Source: Siphonodentalium dalli (lineage: Eukaryota > Mollusca > Scaphopoda > Gadilida > Siphonodentaliidae). From it: a DNA stretch of 64,000 bases. Made by a program: the position numbers and the translations under genes. Below are positions 45,672-56,506 of the stretch, piece after piece (position 1 is the first letter of the stretch; each line of letters opens with the position of its first letter). The DNA lies in assembly GCA_032622095.1 (NCBI GenBank), contig CP136061.1, positions 200,002,244 through 200,066,243 on the forward strand, given 5' to 3'. The notes under the pieces were generated by a model that was not told where the DNA came from, made no database searches, and worked only from the letters and a program-made list of their open reading frames with translations.

Positions 45672-46284
45672 AAAAAAACACGCGCCACACAATGTAGTGC
45701 TAAGCGTGGTCACTGACCTAAATATTTTGATGCAGTGACGTACCTCAATTTTAAGATGGGAGATGGAGCTATATATAGATCTGCTTAGTTTCTAAACTGT
45801 TGAGGGAAGGGGTCCATGGGTAAATGTATATATTCGTTTGAACGCAACCTTTTAAACTCAATTAAGTATGATATATTTATATTTTTGACCTTTGGGGTAT
45901 ATATATATATTGTGGGGGAGGGTTGATTGTGTGCAGTGATCGCACCATGGAATCACCGTTCACGGAAAGCGACGGAGGACAGTTACCCGGCCCTCTGCTG
46001 GTGATAGTTCATGGATATTACCGTTGACGGACCGGGTTTGTGTATTCGGTGGCTTTCTTGGAAGGTTCTTCCAAATTAGGACAGATTTGTCCTATATCAC
46101 GTGATTCATTAATTGTCATTGTAAATATGTTATGAAGAAAAACAATCTCTTCCCATGTTAAACGTGTTGAAGTTGATCAAACACGCTCAAACGTGCTCTG
46201 TATAATGCTGCTATATGGCTACAGGAAAAACGTGCCTTAAACGTGCTTGTATAATCCATTCTCTCTACTGTCTGAAAGTTGCAT
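45672..46284. other. non-coding, nothing recognised
   Basis: At 45930-46040 the words CACCGTTCACGGAAAG and ATTACCGTTGACGGACC suggest an old duplication. No gene seen. Confidence 0.35.
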
Positions 46285-46840
46285 TAGCTACATATCACGG
46301 TGAGGAAATCACGTGGTTTAGAGTTATTTAGTATCACGCACTCAAAATGGCCGAGAAATCGCAAATGCGACCAGAAACGATGAAAAAAGGTAATAATCTA
46401 CAGGGTATGACATATTAATTAGTATTTTGGCATCTAAGAGTATATGCTATATTATTTTTCAAACAAGCTGATACCTCATGTGTGTCCAAGCTCACAGTTG
46501 TTTGCTCTAACATTCTGACCAAAGGTGTCAGTCGAAGGATTCTCCCGAGATGTATGGACTGGACAGGTGTTTTCCACGAACCTCCGACTGGCAACTTTGG
46601 TCAGAATGTCACAGAAAACTTCCGAGTATTTAGTATATTCGGAACGAATACGCTATCAACTTGTTTTATAAAATAAACTCATGTTGAATATGCTCGTAAC
46701 AGTCAACATGCTATGTTTTGCGTCAATTCCTCGCACAATATGTTTTTGTGCGTTTGCGCTCGTTTCTGCCATTTTGAATGCGTGGTACTCACCATCCTCG
46801 AAAGGATGTGACTCCACACCGTGTTAGTTACATATGTAAC
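46285..46840 (+). mobile_element. TIR element with central hairpin, copy 1
   Basis: The left end TAGCTACATATCACGGTGAG is loosely mirrored by CACACCGTGTTAGTTACATA on the right, and ACTCAAAATGGCCGAGAA by TTTCTGCCATTTTGAATG. The centre (46512-46613) is a hairpin, CATTCTGACCAAAGGTGTCA / CAACTTTGGTCAGAATG. An inverted, shorter copy is at 63175-63590. Non-coding. Confidence 0.65.
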
Positions 46841-47575
46841 TCAATGAAACATGTCGAGGCCACGTAAGCTTCTAATGCTCATTTTGAGTTGTTAGTATAC
46901 ATATCTTAATTGAAAAGGACTATATATGCAGAAGATGAGTGTTAGTACTATAAATATACGAATATTGGTTGTGATTAATATTGTCGTCTGCATTTTAAAG
47001 AGACATGTATTGCTCCTACAAATAAGCTGTTACCCCACAAACCGATGGAATAGCGCATAGCTAGTAGCCGACATAAACAATGGTTACGTGGAAATCGCAA
47101 AATGTCAATTCTATACAGACTCATATCTTAAAGATTATTGGCGGCTTTTAAAAGAGATCTAGATCGGATGAGCTCGATGGACAGCGAACTAAACGTATTA
47201 ATCTAATGTTCTTTAGTGTATCCGTCCCTAATATACATAACATCGATTGTTCTCTGAGCCGACCTAGTGTTCAAAAGTGCGCCGAACAACTATCTAATTA
47301 TATTGGTTCATTTATTATAACTCGATAGCATAGCCTACCTAATGAGGAATCGAATTGTTGTGAGATTATACGTTAACAAGCGCGTTAGCCGATTAACGAA
47401 AAATTCTGCTGCGAACGATTTTTAAGTGCAGCCTTTTTGTTTTGATTTTTTGCGTTAAATTGGCACATTTCATTACGCCCTATGTGTGTATATTGCCAGA
47501 CTGATCTGGCGGTGTCAATGGGTATACCGTGGCCTGAGGCTGAGCCATAAAAACCGAATAACGGATATAAGTCAA
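46841..47575. other. non-coding, nothing recognised
   Basis: 47473-47515 (ATTACGCCCTAT, CTGATCTGGCGGTGTCAATGG) resembles 16580-16640. No gene seen. Confidence 0.35.
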
Positions 47576-47580
47576 CTATC

Positions 47581-48063
47581 CAACCTGTCCCCCCCCAAAA
47601 ACGAGCACATTATCTGCTTATAATATAACTTGAGTTAGGTAGATAATCTGCTGAGAATGCCCCCCCCCCCCCCATTTTTGAGTCGATAATGTGCTGAAAT
47701 TGAGATTTTTTCGGATGTTCGCTCTTAAGAATGTGTGTTCACTGACCCGAGCCATAAAGCTAAATAACGGGCATGGGTGTATTATCTGCTTATTTCAAGA
47801 TCAAATAATCACATTTTGTACAAATTTCACATTATAGGTCGATTATGTGCGTATTTATGCGAGGATATGTTGGACTATATATCGGCTTATTTCAGAATCA
47901 AATAATCCAATACGAACCTATGTGAATATTATATATCGGTTATGAACGTATTTCTGCGAAGATATGTTGCACAATTGGCTTATTTCATAATCAAATAATC
48001 CAATATGAACCTATGTGAATATTGTAGGTCGATTATGAACCTATTTGCGCGAGGATATGTTGG
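47581..48063 (+). mobile_element. CACATTATCTGC TIR-family element, copy C, plus two extra right-end units
   Basis: CAACCTGTCCCCCC...AGCACATTATCTGCTTATAA to ATTATGTGCGTATTTATGCG...GATATGTTGG (47872) matches copies A and D. The right-end unit then repeats twice more (47874-47968 and 47969-48063, each from GGCTTATTTCA to GATATGTTG), giving three right ends in a row. C-runs at 47590 and 47660. Confidence 0.7.
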
Positions 48064-48630
48064 GTAGATGGGACGCATGTTTGCCACAACTGAGTATATA
48101 TAGTCTTCTATAATAGGCAGTATTCGTCGTACACGGTCACCATTCATCTATACCATGTCGCAATGATTTCATTTTGTTTTCTATCATATAAATTGGGGTA
48201 TATGGAAAATTGATTGAAACTTCTTTACCTATGAATATTTTGAATAGCTTTAGATGTTTTAAGCCTCGTCTTAAAGAGTAAATGTGAATGGTTCGCGGGT
48301 GAATCGTGTATGGGAATTCTCCTGCTATTTGGCAGCATTTTGCTTTTTTTAAGTTAGCATATTCCATCTACCAATGTCTTAAATACTCCGACAATGACAC
48401 TGTGGCAACAGTGACTAGGTTATCGCAAATATTAACGACGTATGTCGCGATTTAGCAATGTACAATAGCCAGGTTCAGACATTTTTACGTGTGATGTGCA
48501 GATAAGGTATTTTGCAGTTGAGATGTATTGACAGTGAGTATGTTTTGTGTTCTCAATTATTGGACGACTGAATTATCCCTCTTTGCTACCTTCTTAGCCA
48601 GTTCGACATAAGTATATTGAGCTTCGTGTT
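48064..48630. other. non-coding, nothing recognised
   Basis: A 76-codon minus-strand frame at 48137-48367 has no recognised domain. AGCCAGGTTCAGAC at 48471 recurs at 29487. Confidence 0.4.
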
Positions 48631-48725
48631 CCAGTGTTTAGCGCGTCGACTTGCCTTCGCTGGACATAAATCCACTCAGATGAGTTCGCAGCCCTCCGCT
48701 GGTCTAATGTGAGTTTCACACAGCA
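48625..48725 (+). repeat. tRNA-derived SINE remnant
   Basis: CGTGTTCCAGTGTTTAGCGC followed by GTCGACTTGCCTTCGCTGG and ATGAGTTCGCAGCCCTCC resembles a tRNA with box A (TGGCxxAGTGGTTAGCGCG) and box B (GGTTCGAATCC) in the right order and at tRNA-like spacing. Mutations in both boxes mean it is not a working tRNA. Confidence 0.45.
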
Positions 48726-50404
48726 GTGGCTTGACGAAATTGATCAACGTGCAATTGTCCGATTGTCCGCTGTTAATATTTCGCACCAAGTTGTGCATGG
48801 CCCTTGAGCAAGATCGGTCGTACTGTGTCTGTTTCGCACCACCCATGCGTTGAAAAGGGTACCTGGTTATGATCAGTGAAATATATTGGCCTTGTGGCTG
48901 TACCCCCTGTCCCCGGTGAGCATGAGAGGGGGTTTCGTGTGTATTTATTTCATATGCATGACACAGTGTCTTTTGAAAATTTCAAACTAGAAATATGATT
49001 TTAGGGGGTGGGATAGACTGGGATAGCCATCAGTTGGGGTCATATGGGGTTCCATTTTGTAAATTCCCAAGAGTTGAAAATTATATACTAAGGGATCCAA
49101 TGGTAATTACCGGGAGTTGAGAATTTGGGTCTGATTGAATGGGGTGCAGATAGACACTCTAAATTGTAGACCCCTGGACGGGGATACTCTATGAACGCCC
49201 TGCATGGGTAACGTTATTTACATGCGCCTGTCATCAGCAGTCTACGGATAAGTGCTGCTGCCAGTCTATGTTCAATGAAGATCGGGGGATTCGATGGGAT
49301 TATTCAATTAGTTTAAGGAAGCTAGTAATCTCGTGGAATTAAAATTTTCGCCTACGTCTGGAAGGCTTATTAAATACGGCGGCGTATCCGGAATCGATTA
49401 GATCTCCACATGGTGTGTACTCACAGAACACCGGGACATGTGTATGTGACAATTTAATAAGTAATTTAATCGCCAAAATGTGAAAGTGCTTCCGAACGAA
49501 GTTCTCTGTACACGGAGAAGCTGTTTTAAAGTAAAAGATGCACCTCAAGGCATGGTATTTGTGCTCATTTCATTAAAACGAAATATTATTTCACACCCAA
49601 ACAGTGTGCACACCCGAAGAAACAGAAAACACAATATTGTAAACTTGGAACCTTCACGCGAGTCGATTAAATACCGGAAATTATTATGCGCGGAAGAGGC
49701 AATTAAAAAAAGAATTCACATGGAGATGACGAAGTGTTTCCACTCTGTTTATATACAAACATTTGTTAAAACGGACAAAGCCAAAACATATTGGCTTTCA
49801 ACACCGCACTATAATTCGACCAGAAGTTGATTGGGTGAGTACTAAATCAGGCATACCGGGAGCGTTTTGGCCTCCATGGAAAATGTTTGTGTTTAAACTT
49901 TATATATAATAGATAAAATTTCAACCTTTTATTTGCGATGTATAGTAGTATTTTATTGTTTCCCGTCCGCTATTTTTACCCTACGCAGTTATAATTTATT
50001 TGTAGCATAGTCTGTAATCGCTAATAATCTCGGCTAATTGTTATTTTTCATAATTTTCCGTTAGTGTAAGTCTGTGTTCTGTATTTTATAAGATGCATAA
50101 GGTGCACGTTACTATTTTATTGTTACTTGTATATTTTGTGTCTGCTATTGAATGTTATGTGCAATTTGTCAAACATTTTAGAGCACTTGGGTGAATTTTA
50201 CGCTATTCAAAACTGTTATTTATGTAAATGTGAACACTATGTGGGGCTTTAAATATAGTGTTTTATCTCTTCCTGGCAAGTTTTATATTAATTTATATAT
50301 ATCTATAATATATATGAATCGAGGACACCTGTCCGGAAATGCTCACTCTGACAGACGTGTGCTGTTTAATATACATACTATTGTAACTGCGTTATTGATT
50401 GGTG
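48726..50404. other. non-coding; one unassigned 116-codon frame
   Basis: A frame at 49480-49830 (+), opened by a non-ATG codon, is followed by TGGGTGAGTAC, which looks like a good 5' splice site. The stop at 49828 falls just before it, so the fit is poor. No recognised domain. The rest is AT-rich with nothing recognised. Confidence 0.3.
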
Positions 50405-50760
50405 GTGTTGGTGTGGCTTGGGGCACCCCCTGAAACCAGATTTAAATACAAGGTTCGCGAAAATCCATTTGCACCCCTATTGGGTTGAGAACTCCCCAAC
50501 CGTATTGGAAATTTCCAACCTGACACTCTTATTGTTGGAAAATTGCCAACTTATAGAAATTTCAGACCAAAATTTGGACCAAATAAAGGAAACTATGCCA
50601 CTGTTGGTCAAAAACAAAACACGCAACTAACTATGTTATATAATCAAACAATGAGAAACATTTCAAGCTATATGTGGTGTAAAATGTCTAACAAATGTTT
50701 GAGGCAATTTCCAACTTTTGAAAATTTTGATCAAAGTTGGGGTTGGAAGGGGGACATAAT
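50405..50760. repeat. GGAAATTTCCAAC-family repeat, copy 4
   Basis: GGTGTGGCTTGGGGCACCCC, CTGAAACCAGATTTAAATAC, GTATTGGAAATTTCCAACCT and TTATTGGAAAATTGCCAAC mark the copy. It ends around CAATTTCCAACTTTTGAAAA and AAAGTTGGGGTTGGAAGGGG. Compare 24918-25260. Confidence 0.6.
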
Positions 50761-51320
50761 AAAATACATACTAATATATAGTGCAGCAAGCTCTTGTGTA
50801 GTAAGTAACTGGCAGCATGATCTGCATATCGGCATCAGCTGATTACCACATCGCATAACTAGCTGATATTCTACTGTCAAAACTAACAGCTGTGATAGGG
50901 ACCAAAAAGCTTGCAATTGGGAGATCGTAGAGCGTTGCTAACGAGAGAAGCGTTACGTGGAATAAGCAGCTTATATAATTGTTTACTAGCTACTCGCCAA
51001 GACTAAACGATATTTCGTTAGAATCGGTTCGGCAAAGAGGCTGGACCGATTACCAAGCTAAACAAAACCAGATAAACTATTTTTCGTTCTAGCTCATGTT
51101 TATTCTATGTTCTTGATAGTTGTGTTAACTATTTCCGCAACGCAAAGGAACTTCAATTTTGACTTTAAGTAGCTTTTCTGGAACTGTTGCTTTTAAAAAT
51201 ATAGTTGTATAGTGTGTGTGATTACACCTTAGGAAAGTGCTACACTCAGCGTAATATACTTATAGCCGAACATTACACGACTGTGCCATGCCAAAATTGG
51301 GTGCTGGGGTGCAGTAATAT
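50761..51320. other. non-coding, nothing recognised
   Basis: No gene or array recognised. Confidence 0.4.
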
Positions 51321-51324
51321 AACG

Positions 51325-51350
51325 CGTTGAATTGAATTGAATTGAATTAT
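51325..51350 (+). repeat. (TTGAA)n tail
   Basis: TTGAATTGAATTGAATTGAA: a short pentanucleotide array like the LINE 3' tails at 15505 and 22715. Confidence 0.7.
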
Positions 51351-51535
51351 ATAGGGTTCTGCCCGCGTCAACAGACCGAAATTAATTATAGGAGCGGGAT
51401 TTATCGGCAACGAATTCAAATAAAAAGTAATACAACTTTTGCTCAGGTATGGCATAAAACCCCCGAGAATGACCGTATTTGGACAATATGTTTGCATCTC
51501 CTGTATAATTTATGCACCTTTGCTAATAAATCATC

Positions 51536-51582
51536 TATCTCCCTCTCTCTCGCCCTCTCTCTCTCTATCTCTTTGCCCATCC
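51536..51582 (+). repeat. CT-rich microsatellite
   Basis: CTCCCTCTCTCTCGCCCTCT and onward. The overlapping Ser/Leu-rich and Arg/Glu-rich frames are artefacts of it. Confidence 0.85.
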
Positions 51583-52373
51583 ATATCTGTCGGTGCAAGT
51601 TATTTTTCTGATTTAAGCACAATTCACATTGTCTTGAGACGAACTGGACCTCGTTGGGCGCACCACTAACTGACAAATGTCAATATGTTGATAATGTTCA
51701 TTACAATAATATTTACTGAAAAGATAAGGACCTATTGGTGATTATACTTGGCCAATGGAGCTAAATATAGAAACTTGCATGAGTGGTACACTGAGAGGCA
51801 TTCGATTACGATGAAATACCGCGGATCGGAAAATTTTAAAACTAATCACATTTGTTTAATTTATTGCTTTAACTGGTATTTGACCCAGTTGGAACTTGGA
51901 ACTCGTATGAATAACTGCCTCTTAAGAATGATTTATTGTCAATATAGATTACTTTTCACATCAACAGAATTATCGGTCACGCTAACTAATGATAACACTC
52001 CAATAAAGATGTCAGTTGGACATCGTCCTAAAAGCGAATGGATCGAATGAAGTGGTGTACTTAACAAACTCAAGAATAGTCTTTCAACATTGATTTTACT
52101 CCCAGCGTTGAATGATGGCGTCGCGGACACTCGCGTTGGTTTCGTTGGTAGAATCAGTTATCGACTACGAAAACAGAAATCGATTTGTGGAACTCATATT
52201 AACACAACCAATACGTTTCAAATACTCCTACATCTTTGCGATGGCTTCGTTAATTTACTTGAAGAGTATATAAACCTGCATGCGAATATTTATCGACTTG
52301 CGTATATCTTATTCCTCCTTCAAAAATTACGTAGATATCTTGGAAGGAGGATTAAGATACATGTAGGTCGACT
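51583..52373. other. non-coding, nothing recognised
   Basis: A 100-codon frame at 51748-52050 (+) has no recognised domain. The frame starting at 52090 runs into the GA microsatellite and a MITE, so its length is fortuitous. Confidence 0.35.
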
Positions 52374-52374
52374 A

Positions 52375-52418
<44 letters not shown>
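52374..52418 (+). repeat. (GA)n microsatellite
   Basis: About 20 GA units immediately left of the hAT-like element. GA-repeat sequence (GAGAGAGAGG) continues right of the element, so the insertion probably split the array. Confidence 0.95.
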
Positions 52419-52419
<1 letters not shown>

Positions 52420-52944
52420 AGGGGGGGGGGGTCGGAAAACAATTTCAGGCAAGTATGGCATTTTTTCCCTTTCGATCATTTTTTGTTGCCACCCACCCCC
52501 CACCGCCAATTTTTTTTTTCCGTTTTCGGCAGTTTTTTTCGACCATTTTTTGACACCCACCCCCCCCTTTTAACACTAAAACAGAGATTTGCGGGGGGAA
52601 ATTCACTGTAAACAGCTGTATATGAATTTCTGTGCATACTATTTATCATGGATGTTAACATGGACATGTAAATAGGAATGAGTCATTTTGAGGTCATTCG
52701 GCCAAAAAAATATGGCTGCCAGCGGCCATCTTGGATTTCAAAATTTGCAACAAAATACAACACGATAACTGCCTGCAGTCAGTTTACCAGTTATAATTAC
52801 ATTATTTCTCTCATTCAAAGCTGTTTTGAAGCCCAACTCATTGCCAAAACACTAAAAAAACAAGTTGCGGAAAAAATTGCTTGTTGGTGGCTTTGACCAC
52901 CCACCCACCCCGGCATACGTGCCGGAAACCCCCCCCCCCCCCTG
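52419..52944. mobile_element. hAT-like MITE with G-run/C-run ends, copy 1
   Basis: The ends are CAGGGGGGGGGG... and ...CCCCCCCCCCTG. Just inside, TTTCAGGCAAGTATGGC is mirrored by CCGGCATACGTGCCGGAAA. CAGGG/CCCTG ends are common in hAT elements, which make 8-bp target duplications; AGAGAGAG on the left and GAGAGAGA on the right are compatible with one. The body contains ATGGCTGCCAGCGGCCATCT and GTTGCGGAAAAAATTGCTTG and closely matches 54853-55371. No transposase. Confidence 0.65.
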
Positions 52945-53142
52945 GAGAGAGAGGAATTTATTCAAACTGATCTCAGATTTAAAAATTCAGTATATTCATG
53001 TGAGTGCGATGGAGATAAAACTGTACCTTAAAGCATGTATCAATTGATTAGCAAAATATCTGTATATTGTAGTTAGATGTATTGTAGTTTTTTAAATGAC
53101 CTTTGCGTTGCTGTATACAATCCGGTTATATGTTACAATTAG
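52945..53142. other. non-coding, nothing recognised
   Basis: Short spacer between elements. Confidence 0.4.
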
Positions 53143-53235
53143 AGATTGATTGATTGGGGTTTTAATGTCACTTTCAGCAACTAAGGACATATCACGATAT
53201 TGCCGGTTTTAGTGGTTGAGGACAATTAGAGATAC
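53143..53235 (-). repeat. retroposon 3' tail (ATTGATTGATTGGGGTTTTAATG)
   Basis: On the minus strand the tail reads ATGTCCTTAGTTGCTGAAAG, then TGACATTAAAACCCC, then AATCAATCAATC. This is a common kind of 3' end for lophotrochozoan LINEs and SINEs. A close copy is at 62645-62718. The body is too short to assign. Confidence 0.6.
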
Positions 53236-54852
53236 GCATACATGTTTATACACTCTTCAGAAAACTTAGCAAAGCCATCGCACAGATGGTGGTATATTTA
53301 AAACGTATTGGTGGTGTTATTACGTGTATACGCATATACAATTTGGAGATTCAAAAGCATGCACAGATTTCACAAGGTTCAATTTTTTTCCCGTATCACA
53401 TTTTAACGGCAAAACAGTCAACACAATTTACACATGCAATTAACCTTCAATATTGTCAGGTTAAAACGAGATTAACGATATTTATGAATTCATCTTCATT
53501 TTTATAATTTTATAATTTCAACAGTTATCACTGGTGATGCCAACACTATTATAATAATATAACTTGTTCGGTGGAGTATGTATATCCTATATCGATCGTG
53601 TTATATGACATCACAGCGCTAGTCGTGATAGTGACGCGCTTGGTTGGTCGCGTAAACAATCACGTTTGCACGGTTGGCACGGTTGGCACGGTTAACATAT
53701 ATACCTCTCATTAGCGGTTTAGCACCAGGGACCAAATCTACAAGAGAGTGGATAACGACACTAAACGCTATAAAATGCTCGGCTACTGCAATTGTTAGCC
53801 ATATTAGTATGCAGAGTGTCAATTCATTGTAATGAGGGCATTGTGCCTCCAAGTCTTGCCTAAAACTTGCTGTGTCATTCGGTTATATTCAGAGATAAGT
53901 TGGCGTGGCATGCGTGGGGTTACATGACATGCAACACTAAGTTGTTCGTCGCGTGCATGTTTAAATGAGTTTTGCACCCCCATAATGGCATTGCGACTTT
54001 TAAACAGAGCGCTACATCCATACAAATGTTCCTCACTCAAACATGCAAGTATACCTGTGGACTTCAACAGTATCACAAATCATCAGTCGCATGAAACGGA
54101 TCATACACATGTACGTGCGAAATATCCTGAAAATCATCCTATTATTGAGATCCAATGCAATATGTCTTGGAGAAACTTAATTATTTTTCAGATAATTTTA
54201 TCGCGTTATTGGACGCGAGCACAGGTAAAATGACTGCCGAGTCTCGTCAATTATAAACCACCGGGACTGTATAATATAGAGTCTCGTCTCGTGCAAGTGT
54301 TGAATACTTTTTTCTTTTTCTTTTTTTCTGCATAACGCATTTTGTTTACTGATCATATCAAGCTTATCAAACCGAAACAAAACCGTAAAACGACTAATGA
54401 TCTTGTTGCATCAAAATAGACCTACTAATTTCTCACTTTTATCACACTCCGGTGATAAAAAATAAGTCGATATACACTATAATATACATACCATGTGTAC
54501 GCTCACACTTATATATACCAAGTCCTTCGGGATATACCAACAGCTTTCAACGTATCGCACAACAGTGGTATTAAAGTCGCTCTTCGTTGTATATACCACA
54601 TGTCCATATAACTAGGACTGTCCTAACACAGAATTCTCTTTAGGCGTTAAAGTCGAATAAATGAGGAACCCTTGTTTTCTGTATAGGCGATACACTCTAT
54701 GATTTCAAAAAATTTCCCGAGACGCACAGACTGTGTCTATAGACAGTTCACATTGCTATGCAATGTATTGGCCTGTATACACTTCATGTATTTTTATTTA
54801 ATTTTTATTTTTAGTAAAAAAAACCTAATATATTGAATAACAAAACATACAC
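53236..54852. other. non-coding; 10-bp triplication near 53666
   Basis: GCACGGTTGGCACGGTTGGC at 53668-53690 is a 10-bp unit in three copies. An 85-codon minus-strand frame at 53819-54076 has no recognised domain. Nothing else seen. Confidence 0.35.
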
Positions 54853-55371
54853 GGGGGGGGGGGGGGGGGTCGGAAAAAAAGATTCAGGCACGTATGGCAT
54901 TTTTTCCCTTTCGATCATTTTTTGTACCCACCCACCCCCACCGCCAATTTTTTTTCCGTTTTCGGCAGTTTTTTCCGACCATTTTTTGACACCCACCCCC
55001 TTTTAACACTAAAATAGAGATTTGCGGGGGAAAATTCACTGTAAACAGCTGTATATGAATTTCTGTGCATACTATTTATCATGAATGTTAACATGGACAT
55101 GTAAATTGGAATGAGTCATTTTGAGGTCATTCGGCCAAAAAAACATGGCTGCCAGCGGCCATCTTGGATTTCAAAATTTGCAACAAAATACAACACGATA
55201 ACTGCCTGCAGTCAGTTTACAGTTAGAATTACATTATTTCTCTCAGTGGTTTTGAAGCCCAACTCATTGCCAAAACACTAAAAAACAAGCAGGAAATTTT
55301 TGTTTAGTTGCGGAAAAAATTGCTTGTTGGTGGCTTTGACCACCCACCCACCCCGGCATACGTGCCGGAAA
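54853..55371. mobile_element. hAT-like MITE, copy 2 (right end lost)
   Basis: Starts with a 17-G run, then TCGGAAAAAAAGATTCAGGC. It runs parallel to copy 1 through CGTTTTCGGCAGTTTTTTCC, CACTGTAAACAGCTGTATAT and CATACGTGCCGGAAA but lacks the C-run and CTG. It carries AAGCAGGAAATTTTTGTTTA (55287-55306), which copy 1 lacks. It lies 2.43 kb from copy 1 in the same orientation. Confidence 0.7.
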
Positions 55372-55587
55372 TAACCAGCATGAGGTAAAAGCAATACATT
55401 AACAAGACTAACCTAATCGTTGAGTATTACGAGACGCTTTAAGTCAGGGTTAATGAAAGAGCTACTGGACATTCGAGACTAGAATGGTCGAGGCCGTAGG
55501 CCGATGCCATTCAGTTTACGAATGTCCAGCCGCGAGTCGGTTAACCCTTTCAGTGCCGAAATGGTTAACTGACTTAAAACACAGTCT
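55372..55587. other. non-coding; small inverted repeat
   Basis: AAGAGCTACTGGACATTCG and CGAATGTCCAGCCGCGAG (55458-55530), with GGTCGAGGCCGTAGGCCGAT between, form a stem-loop. No gene seen. Confidence 0.45.
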
Positions 55588-55735
55588 TCTAATATATATT
55601 TTGGGACTTCTGTGTGTCTGTCTGTGTGTTAGCTATGGCCGGGAAAACTGCCGGGCGGATTTAGCCCAAAACTTGCTATCTAAGGGTAAAAAGTCACGGG
55701 AATGGTCATCTGACCGCTTCTGAGAACGTCAGAGC
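55588..55735 (+). mobile_element. 5' end fragment of a second Helitron copy
   Basis: TCTAATATATATTTTGGGAC, CTTCTGTGTGTCTGTCTGTG and GTTAGCTATGGCCGGGAAAA parallel the start of the element at 55989. No CTAG-type 3' end follows, so this copy is truncated. Confidence 0.6.
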
Positions 55736-55988
55736 ACTCATTCTCCAATCCCCCGCCGCCGCAATGGTAATTCATGGGTTAATCGCGTGATAGTTAAAGA
55801 GCGTTCGTATCCGAAGTGTCGTCGATAAAGAGCGTGATGTGTCCAGACATGAACGTGTTGTGCCTGTGTATAGACACGAGCGTGTTGTGTGATTCTTAAG
55901 TCTGTGTTCGTTCTTAGGGGTTCCTGGGAGAGTGGGAGATTTTCATCGGGTCAGTTACCTTCACCTTGAAACGGGTACCCACAAATGA

Positions 55989-56506
55989 TCTAATATATAG
56001 TTTGGGACTTCTGTCTGTTTGTTTGTTTCTCTGTTAGCTATGGCCGGGAAAACGGATTTTGACGAAGTTTGATACCTAATGATAAATTTGTCCAGGGAGT
56101 GTTTTGGATGGGACAAATCGTTACCCCGACCTGACCTTGACATTCAAAAAGGTCAATTCAAGGTCAAATTGGGTAAAACGCTTCATTTTGAGTCGATAAT
56201 GTGCTGAAAATGAGAGCGTTTTGGTCACACTAAATTTGTATCTCAAGTATTTCGATGTGTTAACACCAATGCAGATTTCCCATTTTCCCCAGTCTGTTCT
56301 CCCGAAAATACGCACATTATGTGCTTATAAAAGGTGTGTGTCTTCGCTATGACTTCACTTTGAGTCGATAATGTGCTGAAAATGATAGCGTTTTGGTCAC
56401 ACTAAATAAATTGAACGTCAAATCGCGCTTTTCGACGGATTTCGATGTTAGATCCGGATGAAAGCAGAGGGGAAACAGCCCGGACGAAGTCGGGCCCACC
56501 AGCTAG
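55989..56506 (+). mobile_element. non-autonomous Helitron
   Basis: The left end is A|TCTAATATATAGTTTGGGAC followed by a CTGT-rich stretch and TTAGCTATGGCCGGGAAAAC. The right end is the hairpin GCCCGGACGAAGTCGGGC (56478-56495), then CCACCAG and CTAG|T (56503-56507). A 5' TC, a 3' hairpin a few bases before CTRR and insertion between A and T are the Helitron hallmarks. It is only 518 bp with no Rep/helicase sequence. The interior holds a piece of the CACATTATCTGC family between two direct copies of TTGAGTCGATAATGTGCTGA (56191 and 56361). Confidence 0.75.

Noticed and set aside
49480-49830. 116-codon frame with a nearby splice donor as a host exon
   Set aside because: No ATG start, no recognised domain, and the in-frame stop comes before the donor; kept only as a note.
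52090-52611. 173-codon open frame as a gene
   Set aside because: It runs through a GA microsatellite and the MITE starting at 52419; its length is fortuitous.
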